NCBI GenBank assembly: GCA_045602325.1 | Contig: JAZSBH010000009.1 | Coordinates: 1 to 24,932, forward strand | Reading direction: 5' to 3' | Length of the DNA: 24,932 nucleotides | DNA from: CAMEON01 sp045602325 | GTDB taxonomy: Bacteria; Bacillota; Clostridia; Oscillospirales; CAG-272 | Shown here: positions 1 through 8,138 of the stretch, in pieces | Position numbering within the stretch: position 1 is the first letter of the stretch | Layout of the letters: the number at the start of each line of letters is the position of its first letter | Translations under genes and position numbers: made by a program | The notes under the pieces: model-generated | Database searches by the model: none | What the model was told of the DNA's origin: nothing | The model's input: the letters and a program-made list of their open reading frames with translations, nothing else

Positions 1-50
1 TTCTTGGCCGCCGGAGGCCGTTCCCCCGCGCTTCGACAAACCCAAATTTG
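1..50. repeat. End of a dispersed intergenic repeat upstream of recO
   Basis: The segment contains a small GC-rich hairpin (GGCC-GCCGGA-GGCC, 7-20) and ends with ACAAACCCAAATTTG (36-50). That end motif recurs, in either orientation, near 7301, 7393, 20018, 20259 and 24627. It is probably the edge of an intergenic repeat element cut by the left window edge. It lies directly before the recO ribosome binding site. Confidence 0.45.
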
Positions 51-68
51 AAGAAAGGAGTCTCCGCT

Positions 69-884
69 ATGCTCATCACTGTCAACGGTCTTATTACCCG
101 TTCCTATGCTTCGGGGGATCACGACCGTCTTGTACACATGATCACCGAAGACCGCGGACGCCTGGCCGTAATGGTCAAGGGCGGGAACTCCAAGCGGGGC
201 AGTCCTGCCGCCGCCTGTACACAGCTCTTTACTTACGGAAACTACGAGCTGTACAGCGGAAACGGCGGGGACATCTACTGGTATCGGGGCGGATCGGTGC
301 TCAATACCTTCTACAACCTCTCGGCCAACCTCCCTCGCATGGCTCTGGCGGCTTACCTTTGCGACGTTGCCTCTGAGCTGACCGATAAGGACGCGGGAGA
401 GAACGAGACAGCCGATCTTCTGCGAATGCTGCTCAACTCCCTTTACACCCTGGATAAGGGAAGTAAATCTCCTGCCATTGTAAAGGGGGTCTTTGAACTC
501 CGCGCCGCCGCCATGATGGGTTACCAGCCTAATCTCATGGGTTGCGCGTTCTGCGGGGAGGTCTACCCGGACGAGGCTTACTTCGACATCATGAACGGAC
601 GGATCATCTGCGCTGACTGCCAGACAAAACGCAATCGCCTCCAAGGCCGTTTTCTCGGCGTGGAGGAAGCATTGGGCGAGCGGAGTATTATTTGCCCGGT
701 GTCTGCTTCGGTGCTGGCGGCCATTCGCTATGCTCTGACTGCTCCCGATCAGAAGATTTTTTCCTTTGTCCTCAAGGACAAGGAAGAAGAAAATGCCTTT
801 GATCGTGCTTCTGAAACTTTTCTGCTCAACCAACTGGAGCGAGACTTTGAAACTTTGCATTTTTACCGTTCCGTGGCGGACTGA
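69..884 (+). CDS. recO: DNA repair protein RecO
   Basis: RecO is a cytoplasmic recombination mediator of the RecFOR pathway; it binds single-stranded DNA and RecR and helps load RecA at gaps. The N-terminus (residues 1-80) reads as the RecO OB-fold, with the typical opening MLITVNGLITRSY and a DxGR-type turn (EDRGRLAVMVKG). The C-terminal part carries a zinc-binding set C159-x2-C162 and C181-x2-C184, common in Firmicute RecO. The length of 271 aa is normal for the family. The open frame extends upstream to a TTG at 48, but the ATG at 69 is preferred because AAAGGAG (54-60) lies at proper distance and family members begin at this methionine. In many Firmicutes recO follows era; here its upstream neighbour is outside the window and a repeat edge abuts the gene. 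Confidence 0.93.
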   Translation: MLITVNGLITRSYASGDHDRLVHMITEDRGRLAVMVKGGNSKRGSPAAACTQLFTYGNYELYSGNGGDIYWYRGGSVLNTFYNLSANLPRMALAAYLCDVASELTDKDAGENETADLLRMLLNSLYTLDKGSKSPAIVKGVFELRAAAMMGYQPNLMGCAFCGEVYPDEAYFDIMNGRIICADCQTKRNRLQGRFLGVEEALGERSIICPVSASVLAAIRYALTAPDQKIFSFVLKDKEEENAFDRASETFLLNQLERDFETLHFYRSVAD

Positions 885-909
885 ATCCATATCTGAAAGG
901 AAGCCTGCT

Positions 910-3417
910 ATGAACTTACGCCTATATAGATTCCGTCTTCGCACAGCAGGGATCCTGCTGCTGGCTATACTCCTGCTGTTGCAGTCTTTGGCCGCCTGCC
1001 GATCAGTGTCCGAAATCCCTGCCGTTACGACGGAATCCGTCAATACCGTGTCTGCTATGCCCGAGACCCGGGAACCGCAAGGGGCGCTGACTCTGGAGCA
1101 GGGAACTGCCCCCGCCGAATCCGAGGTACAGGTTCCCGTGTTTGAACTGCAAGACGGTGTGAACTATTCTGCCCTTCTCATCACCTCCTACTACGCCACG
1201 GGCAATGTGGCGGGGGACGCCCTGGTGGACGCCTCTTACGTGGAGCTTTATAATAACTCGGATGCCCCCATTTCTCTGGCAGGGGTGTCTCTGTATGTGT
1301 CCGATCAGGGCGGGAGCTTTACCGAGTACCGTTTCCACGAAGGGGATACCATCTCCGCCGAGGGGTATTTTCTGGTGCGCGGGCGGGACGCCAACGGCAT
1401 TACCACCGACGCCTTGACGGTGGAGCACTACGACCGCCTGTTTGCCACCCTCTCCCCCGATCCCAAGAGCACCCGCTTGGTGCTGGCTCCGGCGGGGTGC
1501 AGCCTGCCTGCGGACAAGCCCTTGGCCGAGATCGACAGCATTTTTGCCTACGTCACCTCCCATGCCCCGGACGCGTCGGACGAGTACCACTACATCGACA
1601 GCGCCTCGGTGAATAAGGTCATTCGCAAAAAGGCCTGTACCGACAAGGTGGATTATCAATCCATTAACCTGACGAAAGCCTCCTGGACCGTCCTGTCCCA
1701 GATCCGTCCCCACACGACCAAGGGCGACGTAAACACCTCTGTTCATACCCAAATTGATGAGGTGGTCTTCTCCCATCCCGGGGGCATTTACAAGGAAGGC
1801 TTTGATCTGATCTTGACCGCCCCCGAGGGCTATACCGTCTACTTCACCATCAACGACACTGACCCCCGCGCCACCTCGCCCATGCGGTATACTACACCCC
1901 TTCATCTCAAGGACACCACCGAGATGGCCTGGGGCAAGCTCACGGCCAAGAGTGCCACCTACATGGGCTCCCAGTATAACCCCGTTACCTCCACCTTCCC
2001 GGGCGCGGCGGTCATCAAGGCCTACGCCGTCCGAGAATCTGACGGTGCGATGACACCCCTGACCACCCAGACTTACTTTATCGGTGAGATGTATTCCGAA
2101 TGGGACGTGGATATGGTTAGCGTCTCAGTCAATTCCGACGACTTTATCGGCAAGGACGGCATCTACAATACGCTCCGTACCGATGCTGACGGTGGCCACA
2201 GCCACATGCCCGCTTACGTGGAGTTTATCTCCCCCGAGGGAGAGGTGGTTCACATGGGCTGGTCGGAAATCGCCATGAACGGACGGGGATCCCTGGGCAT
2301 GACCCAGAAATCCTTCCGCATCCTGCTCAAATCCACGGTCATGGAGACCGAGGATGTCCACGAAAATCTCAACACCCTGAACTACGATCTCTATAAGGAA
2401 TACGCCTCGGTCACCCCTGACGGCGAGCGAGTCACCTGGTACCGCCATATCCTCCTCCGCAACGGCGGCGGCGACATGAGCGGCTCCACCATCTCCCGTT
2501 CCCACATCGGTGACGCCTACATCCAGCGATTGGACCGATTCCTCATCCCCGATATCATGGCCTACGCCCCCGTTATGACCTTTATCAACGGCGAGTTCTG
2601 GGGCACCTTCAACGCCCGTGATCGTATGGATCCCAAGTACTTTGAAGGGAAGTACGGCATTGCCGAGGAGGATTTCGCCCTCCTGGAGTGTCCTTATCCC
2701 CTCACCTTCGGCTGGAACGTGGATTTCACCACCGCCAACGGCGATCCCGCCGAGGCGACCTACTTTATGGAACTGGTCAATTTCTGTATGCAGAATAATA
2801 TGTCGGTACAGGAAAACTACGACTACATCGCCGACCGCATCGACCTGGACGGGCTGATCGACCAGTATTGCGCCCAGATCTACCTCTGTTGCTCCGACTG
2901 GCCCAGCAATAACATCAAGGTCTGGCGCAACACCAACCCCGATCACCCCACCATGGATACAAAGTGGCACTTCACCATTGTGGACACCGACCACGGTGTG
3001 GGGCTTAATTCGGACATCTACACCAACCTCTGGGGTGTCATCAACGACGGCCCTGTGTTGTCTCGCATCGTAGGCCATATGATGCAGAACCCCGGCTTCC
3101 GCGAGCGCTTTCTCATGCGCTACATCTGGTGCATGGAGGTGTACTTTGCCCCCGAGCGTATGATCTCCGAGCTGGATACTCTGGTGGACACCATCCGCCC
3201 CGTCATGCAGTATCAGCTGGATCGCTTCCGCTGTATCAATGGCGAGGAGACCGACTGGGACAAGTGGTATTCCTACATCGAGATCATCCGCGACTTCGCC
3301 CGTAACCGCAAAGAACCCGCCAAAAAGCAATTCATGAGCTGGGCGGGTATCAGCGAGGCGGTGTATAAAAGCTTGCACCGGAAAGGAATCGCCGAGTGGG
3401 GTGATTCTGTGGGGTGA
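910..3417 (+). CDS. CotH-kinase-family secreted lipoprotein with lamin-tail domain
   Basis: An 835-aa exported protein. It has a lipoprotein signal peptide (hydrophobic stretch 14-28, lipobox SLAAC with Cys30). Residues about 65-190 resemble a lamin-tail domain (YVELYNNSDAPISLAGVSLY), and about 275-390 a chitobiase/FN3-like beta-sandwich (YTVYFTINDTDPR). The C-terminal half is a CotH domain, with NARDRMDPKYF at 568-578 and IVDTDHG around 690-696, matching the nucleotide/metal-binding aspartates of CotH atypical protein kinases. CotH in Bacillus phosphorylates spore-coat proteins; surface copies with lamin-tail domains are common in gut clostridia and their substrates are unknown. The ATG at 910 is chosen over an in-frame start at 766 inside recO because AAAGGAAG (896-903) precedes it and the signal peptide starts there. 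It begins 25 bp after recO, so the two could be co-transcribed. No clear terminator follows. Confidence 0.85.
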   Translation: MNLRLYRFRLRTAGILLLAILLLLQSLAACRSVSEIPAVTTESVNTVSAMPETREPQGALTLEQGTAPAESEVQVPVFELQDGVNYSALLITSYYATGNVAGDALVDASYVELYNNSDAPISLAGVSLYVSDQGGSFTEYRFHEGDTISAEGYFLVRGRDANGITTDALTVEHYDRLFATLSPDPKSTRLVLAPAGCSLPADKPLAEIDSIFAYVTSHAPDASDEYHYIDSASVNKVIRKKACTDKVDYQSINLTKASWTVLSQIRPHTTKGDVNTSVHTQIDEVVFSHPGGIYKEGFDLILTAPEGYTVYFTINDTDPRATSPMRYTTPLHLKDTTEMAWGKLTAKSATYMGSQYNPVTSTFPGAAVIKAYAVRESDGAMTPLTTQTYFIGEMYSEWDVDMVSVSVNSDDFIGKDGIYNTLRTDADGGHSHMPAYVEFISPEGEVVHMGWSEIAMNGRGSLGMTQKSFRILLKSTVMETEDVHENLNTLNYDLYKEYASVTPDGERVTWYRHILLRNGGGDMSGSTISRSHIGDAYIQRLDRFLIPDIMAYAPVMTFINGEFWGTFNARDRMDPKYFEGKYGIAEEDFALLECPYPLTFGWNVDFTTANGDPAEATYFMELVNFCMQNNMSVQENYDYIADRIDLDGLIDQYCAQIYLCCSDWPSNNIKVWRNTNPDHPTMDTKWHFTIVDTDHGVGLNSDIYTNLWGVINDGPVLSRIVGHMMQNPGFRERFLMRYIWCMEVYFAPERMISELDTLVDTIRPVMQYQLDRFRCINGEETDWDKWYSYIEIIRDFARNRKEPAKKQFMSWAGISEAVYKSLHRKGIAEWGDSVG

Positions 3418-3464
3418 CCAAGTGCTCCAAACGAATATTTTTCAAAGATTTTTTTAAAAACCTA

Positions 3465-3493
3465 TTGCCAAAAACGGCATAATGTGGTATCAT
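3465..3493 (+). promoter_or_regulatory. Sigma-A-type promoter of rhaA
   Basis: TTGCCA (3465-3470), a 17-bp spacer and TATCAT (3488-3493) lie 78 bp ahead of the rhaA start. No operator or regulatory hairpin is evident in the leader. Confidence 0.6.
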
Positions 3494-3570
3494 AATACTG
3501 TATGCACGGACGTGCCCCGCACCGTCCGATGTGACATCACCCGTATATAATTTTTAGGAGGAACATACAA

Positions 3571-4827
3571 ATGAACCAGAACGAGCGTTATCTTTCCGCC
3601 AAGGAAATGTATGCCAAGATCGGTGTGGACACCGAGGCAGCCCTGGCAAAGCTCCAGAACATCCGCATTTCCATGCACTGCTGGCAGGCCGACGACGTCC
3701 ACGGCTTCGAGGGCATGGGTGCCCTGACCGGCGGTATCCAGACCACCGGTAACTACCCCGGCATCGCCCGCAATCCCGAGGAGGTCTTCGCTGACCTGGA
3801 CAAGGCTCTGTCCCTGATCCCCGGTACCCACAAGATCAACGTCCACGCCAACTACGCCATCGGCGAGCCCGGTGAGGTTATTGAGCGCGACAAGCTGGAG
3901 CCCCGCCACTTCGCTAAGTGGGTCGAGCTGGCCAAGAAGCACGGCTGCGGTCTGGACTTCAACCCCACCATCTTCTCTCATCCCATGGCCAAGGACGGCA
4001 TGACCCTGTCCCACCCCGACAAGGAGGTTCGTGACTACTGGGTTCGTCACACCATCGCTTGTATCCGCATCTCTGAGTACTTTGCTACCGAGACCGGCTA
4101 CCCCTGCGTTATGAACATCTGGACCGGCGACGGTACCAAGGATATCCCTGCTGACCGTATGGGTCCCCGCGCTCGCTACGCAGACTCCATCGACCGCGCT
4201 CTGGCTTGCGGCTACGATAAGTCCAAGGTCTACGTTACCGTTGAGTCCAAGGTCTTCGGTATCGGCGTTGAGGCTTACACCGTTGGTTCCGGCGAGTTCT
4301 CCCTGTGCTACGCCATCTCCCGCGGCATCACTCCTCTGATGGACAACGGTCACTACCATCCCACCGAGGTGGTCTCCGACAAGATCCCCGCTCTCCTTTG
4401 CTTCTCTGATAAGATCGCTCTCCACATCACTCGCCCCATCCGTTGGGACTCTGACCACGTAGTCGCCTTCGATGACGAGACCCGTGAGATGATGAAGGAG
4501 GTCGTTCGTTGCGACGCTCTGGATCGCGTATTCCTGTCCACCGACTATTTCGATGCTTCCATCAACCGCGTATCCGCTCTGATCATCGGTATGCGCAACG
4601 TACAGAAGGCTCTGCTGAACGCCCTTCTGACTCCCAACGAGGATCTGAAGGCTCTGCAGGATGCCGGCAACTACTCCAAGCTGTTTGCTCTGCAGGAGGA
4701 GTACAAGCTCATGCCTCTGGGTGACGTTTGGGCCGAGTTCTGTGTCCGTAACAACGTTTGCCCCTGCAACAACTGGTATTCCGAGATCGAGAAGTACGAG
4801 GAAGAGGTTCTTTCCAAGAGAGTTTAA
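3571..4827 (+). CDS. rhaA: L-rhamnose isomerase
   Basis: RhaA interconverts L-rhamnose and L-rhamnulose in the cytoplasm, the first step of phosphorylating rhamnose catabolism; it is Mn2+/divalent-metal dependent. The sequence is a full-length family member (418 aa). It shows the N-terminal ISMHCWQADDV signature, E225 in VTVESKVFG, D258 and H261 in MDNGHYHPTE, and the WDSDHVV segment at 292-298, all in the order expected for the xylose-isomerase-like metal site. An ideal AGGAGG (3556-3561) precedes the ATG. Codon use is strongly biased to C/G-ending and a few preferred codons, which suggests high expression. It stands alone between its own promoter and terminator: no rhaB or rhaD is adjacent, so the rest of the pathway must be elsewhere. 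A GH78-type rhamnosidase lies about 7 kb downstream on the other strand. Confidence 0.95.
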   Translation: MNQNERYLSAKEMYAKIGVDTEAALAKLQNIRISMHCWQADDVHGFEGMGALTGGIQTTGNYPGIARNPEEVFADLDKALSLIPGTHKINVHANYAIGEPGEVIERDKLEPRHFAKWVELAKKHGCGLDFNPTIFSHPMAKDGMTLSHPDKEVRDYWVRHTIACIRISEYFATETGYPCVMNIWTGDGTKDIPADRMGPRARYADSIDRALACGYDKSKVYVTVESKVFGIGVEAYTVGSGEFSLCYAISRGITPLMDNGHYHPTEVVSDKIPALLCFSDKIALHITRPIRWDSDHVVAFDDETREMMKEVVRCDALDRVFLSTDYFDASINRVSALIIGMRNVQKALLNALLTPNEDLKALQDAGNYSKLFALQEEYKLMPLGDVWAEFCVRNNVCPCNNWYSEIEKYEEEVLSKRV

Positions 4828-4848
4828 TCCCCTATATATTTTAAACAA

Positions 4849-4877
4849 AGCACCGCCGATTTGTCGACGGTGCTTTT
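4849..4877 (+). terminator. Rho-independent terminator of rhaA
   Basis: Stem AGCACCGCCGA (4849-4859) pairs with TCGACGGTGCT (4864-4874) with one mismatch, a 4-nt loop, and a short T run follows. Confidence 0.8.
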
Positions 4878-4933
4878 GGTGTATGTAACCCGATCTCCAA
4901 AATCGGTTTTTATCGATTTAACGTGAAAAATAC

Positions 4934-4962
4934 TTTACAAACCGCTCAAGTTGTGCTACAAT
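4934..4962 (+). promoter_or_regulatory. Promoter of the collagen-like lipoprotein gene
   Basis: TTTACA (4934-4939), 17-bp spacer, TACAAT (4957-4962). It ends 37 bp before the start codon, with AAGGAGAT at 4986-4993 as the ribosome binding site. Confidence 0.7.
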
Positions 4963-4999
4963 ATAAAGCAGAAAACCGCTTTCGTAAGGAGATATCATT

Positions 5000-7285
5000 A
5001 TGAAAAAGAGCATAAGGATTATTCTTTTGACAGTTTTGCTGGCACTGACAGTAGTTGTAGTCGTAGTCGGTTGTCAAAATGCTCCCCAAAGTGTGCCCGG
5101 AGAGCAGGGAATTCAGGGAGAAAAGGGCGACCCGGGAGAGCCCGGTGAGTCCGGCGCCCAAGGTGAAAAAGGCGAGAAGGGGGATAAAGGAGACCCGGGA
5201 GAGCCCGGTGAGTCCGGCGAGCCCGGTGCCCGAGGTGAAAAAGGCGAGAAGGGTGACAAGGGAGACCCGGGAGAGCCCGGCAAGCCCGGTGAGCCCGGCG
5301 AACCAGGAGCCCAAGGAGAAAAAGGCGAGAAGGGTGACAAGGGAGACCCGGGAGAGCCCGGAAAGCCCGGTGAGCCCGGCGAGTCCGGTGCCCAAGGTGA
5401 AAAAGGCGAGAAGGGCGACAAGGGAGACCCGGGAGAGCCCGGCGAGCCCGGTGAGCCCGGTGAGTCCGGTGCCCAAGGAGAAAAAGGCGAGAAAGGCGAC
5501 AAGGGAGACCCGGGAGAGCCCGGTGAGCCCGGTGAGCCTGGCGAGTCCGGTGCTCAAGGTGAAAAAGGCGAGAAGGGTGACAAGGGAGACCCGGGAGAGC
5601 CCGGAGAGCCCGGAGAGCCCGGCAAGCCTGGTGCCCAAGGTGAAAAAGGCGAGAAAGGCGACAAGGGAGACCCGGGAGAGCCCGGTGAGCCCGGAGAGCC
5701 CGGTAATGGGATCCTGAAAGTTGAGATTATAGATGGATTCCTTTGGATCACCTATTCCAACGATCCCGATTCTCCTGTGAACGTGGGAAAAATCAGCGCT
5801 GAGCAGATTCACGATTTTACAGAGTGGATTCTTCCGTCATCGGGAAGTGGATTGAAGCAACGCTTTTGCAAGACGTGTGGCTATACAGAAAGTCAGTATT
5901 ATTGCAACGGAAGTCATCAATACGGTGCATGGCAAGAGATCGAGGCGCCTACTTGTGTAGCGGAGGGAACCAAGCATCGGACTTGCGCGATATGCGGAGC
6001 GGATGAATACGGGGTCATACCCAAACTTTCGCATGACCTTGAACAGGGTGTGTGTAGGGTATGCGGATATGAAAATGGATTGGTCTACGTGTTAAGTAAT
6101 GATGGTACGTACTATATTTTTGCGGATATGGGCCCCTGTATGGATACCGAGGTTTCCATAGCAGAAACATATCATGGCCGACCTGTATTGGTCGTTGCTG
6201 CCAGAGCCTTTATGAACCGCACGACATTGAAGACAATCGAGCTGCCTGCTGCTGTGAAGACGATTGGGAACCGTGCCTTTGAAGGATGCAGCGGTCTTAC
6301 TGAAATGACAATTCCCGGCAGTGTCACGCAGATCGGTGATGCGCTATTCGACGGATGCACCAGAATGCAAAGAGTTGTTTTCGATGGCACGAAAGCCCAA
6401 TGGCATGCGGTCGAAAAAGGAGATAATTGGTGCGCGAACACACGAATCACCTGCGTTATTTGTAACGATGGAACCGTTTGGCTCCGACAGGAAGAGACCA
6501 CTACGGAAAAATTTGAACCGCCCACAGAACCGGAAGCCCCCGTCGAGACAGAAGAGCCTATTGAGACAGAAGAACCTATTGAAACAGAAGAACCCATCGA
6601 GACAGAAGAGCCCACCGAGACGGAAGAACCCATCGAGACGGAAGAGCCCATCGAGACAGAAGAATCCATCGAGACGGAAGAGCCCATCGAGACAGAAGAG
6701 CCCGTCGAGACAGAAGAGCCCATTGAGACAGAAGAACCCATCGAGACAGAAGAGCCCATCGAGACGGAAGAATCCATTGAACCCGATCCACCTGACGAGC
6801 CTACCGACCCCACCCGTTATGAAGACTTGACGGTGGATATGTCCGATCTGTCGGATCAGCAGGGGTACGCAGACGAATGGGCACCGGGAAATATTCCGAC
6901 TCCCCACGTGATTCTGAATGGGACCAATACCATTGCCCTCGGGCAGATGGATCTGTCCAAGTATGCAGCGGTTAAGATCACCTACTGTTGCGACGGCAGT
7001 GAAATGACCGAATCGTTTTTTGCCTCATCCTCCTCCCTGGCCATTGGCTTGAAAAAAGAGGACTCTACGTACGGACAGGGAACTACCGATAACTTCAGCG
7101 GGGATATTGCTCATACCGATATGGTTTTTTCGGACATGCCGTGGTATGCGGGAGCCCGCGATGCGGTGGTTGATTTAACAGACATTTCGTATAGCGGAGA
7201 CGTGTGGGTTGCTCTCCATACACCCGAAGGTACTATGTTTGCGATCCTCGGTATTGAATTCGTGGGTGCCGAGATTTCACAGTGA
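5000..7285 (+). CDS. Collagen-like, BspA-LRR lipoprotein
   Basis: A 761-aa exported lipoprotein of mosaic build. Its signal peptide ends in VVVGC (Cys25). Residues 34-234 are 67 uninterrupted Gly-X-Y triplets rich in GEK, GDK and GEP, the charge pattern that stabilises bacterial collagen triple helices without hydroxyproline. Residues about 238-380 form a Cys-pair region (CKTC, CAIC, CRVC) of a type seen in clostridial surface proteins. Residues about 380-470 are a BspA-like leucine-rich segment (AFMNRTTLKTIELPAAVKTIG). Residues 515-592 are 13 hexapeptides of the ETEEPI type, probably an extended stalk. The last 160 residues look like a globular beta-rich domain that I cannot name. It probably trimerises through the collagen part and projects from the envelope; a function in adhesion is inference. 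It has its own promoter, and a palindromic repeat plus a bidirectional terminator follow. Confidence 0.85.
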   Translation: MKKSIRIILLTVLLALTVVVVVVGCQNAPQSVPGEQGIQGEKGDPGEPGESGAQGEKGEKGDKGDPGEPGESGEPGARGEKGEKGDKGDPGEPGKPGEPGEPGAQGEKGEKGDKGDPGEPGKPGEPGESGAQGEKGEKGDKGDPGEPGEPGEPGESGAQGEKGEKGDKGDPGEPGEPGEPGESGAQGEKGEKGDKGDPGEPGEPGEPGKPGAQGEKGEKGDKGDPGEPGEPGEPGNGILKVEIIDGFLWITYSNDPDSPVNVGKISAEQIHDFTEWILPSSGSGLKQRFCKTCGYTESQYYCNGSHQYGAWQEIEAPTCVAEGTKHRTCAICGADEYGVIPKLSHDLEQGVCRVCGYENGLVYVLSNDGTYYIFADMGPCMDTEVSIAETYHGRPVLVVAARAFMNRTTLKTIELPAAVKTIGNRAFEGCSGLTEMTIPGSVTQIGDALFDGCTRMQRVVFDGTKAQWHAVEKGDNWCANTRITCVICNDGTVWLRQEETTTEKFEPPTEPEAPVETEEPIETEEPIETEEPIETEEPTETEEPIETEEPIETEESIETEEPIETEEPVETEEPIETEEPIETEEPIETEESIEPDPPDEPTDPTRYEDLTVDMSDLSDQQGYADEWAPGNIPTPHVILNGTNTIALGQMDLSKYAAVKITYCCDGSEMTESFFASSSSLAIGLKKEDSTYGQGTTDNFSGDIAHTDMVFSDMPWYAGARDAVVDLTDISYSGDVWVALHTPEGTMFAILGIEFVGAEISQ
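5099..5701 (+). repeat. In-frame tandem 81-bp collagen repeats
   Basis: The Gly-X-Y tract is built on a 27-residue (81-bp) unit beginning GEKGEKGDKGDPGEPG. There is a short 21-residue first copy, a 24-residue second copy, five full 27-residue copies and a partial last one. Copies differ mainly in the variable triplets (GES, GEP, GKP). Every unit length is a multiple of nine bases, so copy-number change would keep both reading frame and triplet register. Confidence 0.9.
6542..6775 (+). repeat. In-frame tandem 18-bp (ETEEP) repeats
   Basis: Thirteen consecutive 18-bp units encode (V/I/T)ETEE(P/S). Codons vary (ACA/ACG, GAA/GAG, ATT/ATC), so the repeat is better conserved in protein than in DNA. 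Confidence 0.9.
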
Positions 7286-7297
7286 TCTCACCACAAT

Positions 7298-7396
7298 CTT
7301 CAAATATGGGTTTATAGGGGAGATCTTTCTGTACTTTTCTTTCGACAAGGAAAGAAAAGTACAGAAAACAACTCCCCGATCAACCCTAATTTGAAG
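7298..7396. repeat. Palindromic intergenic repeat element
   Basis: A 99-bp inverted repeat. The inner arms, TTTCTGTACTTTTCTTTC and its exact complement, surround a 6-nt loop (7344-7349). The outer arms, CTTCAAAT...GGGTT...GGGGAG and CTCCCC...AACCC...ATTTGAAG, pair with a few mismatches. Its ends resemble the AAATTTGGGTTTGTAGGGG motif found elsewhere in the window. No open frame lies inside and no long T run follows, so it is not a simple terminator. Confidence 0.75.
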
Positions 7397-7421
7397 CATT
7401 GAATGAATGGTTATAGCCTAC

Positions 7422-7462
7422 AAAATACGGGCTCCCGTCCTGACACGGAAGCCCGTATTTTT
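7422..7462. terminator. Bidirectional terminator between convergent genes
   Basis: AAAATACGGGCT (7422-7433) pairs perfectly with AGCCCGTATTTT (7450-7461), giving a 12-bp stem with A/T tracts on both sides. It serves the collagen-like gene from the left and overlaps the stop codon of the leftward ATPase gene. Confidence 0.85.
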
Positions 7463-8138
7463 ATCGCCTGACGTACATTTCACCGTCCACCATCCGATAC
7501 GCCCGATCCGCACGGTCGGCCAGCGCCTCGTCGTGGGTTACGATGACCAGTGTCTGCTTGAGCTCGTCCCGCAGACCGACCAACAGTTCCATCACGCTAT
7601 CCGCGTTACGGCGATCCAGATTTCCTGTGGGTTCGTCGGCAAAGAGGATCATGGGATAATGAATGAGTGCCCGCGCGATGGCCACTCTCTGCTGTTGACC
7701 GCCCGAGAGCTCGGCAGGCAGGTGATTCAGCCGATCTCCGAGGGACAAACGGTCGATCAGCAGAGCTAACCGATGCTCCACCTGGCTTTTATCCCGTCCC
7801 GAGGCGGATATGGGAAGCAGAATGTTCTCCAACGCCGTCAGATAGGGAACCAGTCGATGGGACTGGAATACGAACCCCGTGTGCTTCCCTCGGAACTGAC
7901 AGAGCTCGTCAGGCTTCATGTTCACGATATCTTTGCCGAGCAGACGTACAGAGCCCGAATCGGGCACGTCCAGTCCCGCCGCGATATGGAGAAAGGTGCT
8001 CTTGCCCGAGCCCGATTCGCCCGTGATGGCGATGAATTCGCCTTCCTCCACGGTCAGACAGGCGCGGTTCACCGCCGTGACCACGTGATCGTACAGGTGG
8101 TACTGCTTGATGATGGCTTCACACTCCAGCACTCTCAT
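7461..8138 (-). CDS. ABC transporter ATP-binding protein (LolD/MacB type)
   Basis: The ATPase subunit of an ABC export/mechanotransmission system; 225 aa, full length. The Walker A motif GESGSGKST is at 40-48, Q-loop Gln92, the signature LSGGQQQR at 144-151, Walker B ILFADEP at 164-170, the D-loop GNLD next to it, and the H-loop THD with His202. Its ATG overlaps the permease stop as ATGA (8135-8138), and AGGAGG within the permease end supplies the ribosome binding site, so the two are translationally coupled. The family includes LolD, MacB and bacitracin/peptide-resistance ATPases; the substrate cannot be told from this subunit. No two-component system of the BceRS kind is adjacent. Confidence 0.93.
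   Translation of the reverse strand: MRVLECEAIIKQYHLYDHVVTAVNRACLTVEEGEFIAITGESGSGKSTFLHIAAGLDVPDSGSVRLLGKDIVNMKPDELCQFRGKHTGFVFQSHRLVPYLTALENILLPISASGRDKSQVEHRLALLIDRLSLGDRLNHLPAELSGGQQQRVAIARALIHYPMILFADEPTGNLDRRNADSVMELLVGLRDELKQTLVIVTHDEALADRADRAYRMVDGEMYVRR

Noticed and set aside
1003..3378. Two minus-strand frames opposite the CotH lipoprotein
   Set aside because: They are antisense to a clear multi-domain protein and have no translation signals of their own.
4946..5812. Long minus-strand open frame opposite the collagen repeats
   Set aside because: It is the reverse reading of a GC-rich tandem repeat, giving a low-complexity product with no start signals; the plus-strand frame has a promoter, ribosome binding site and signal peptide.
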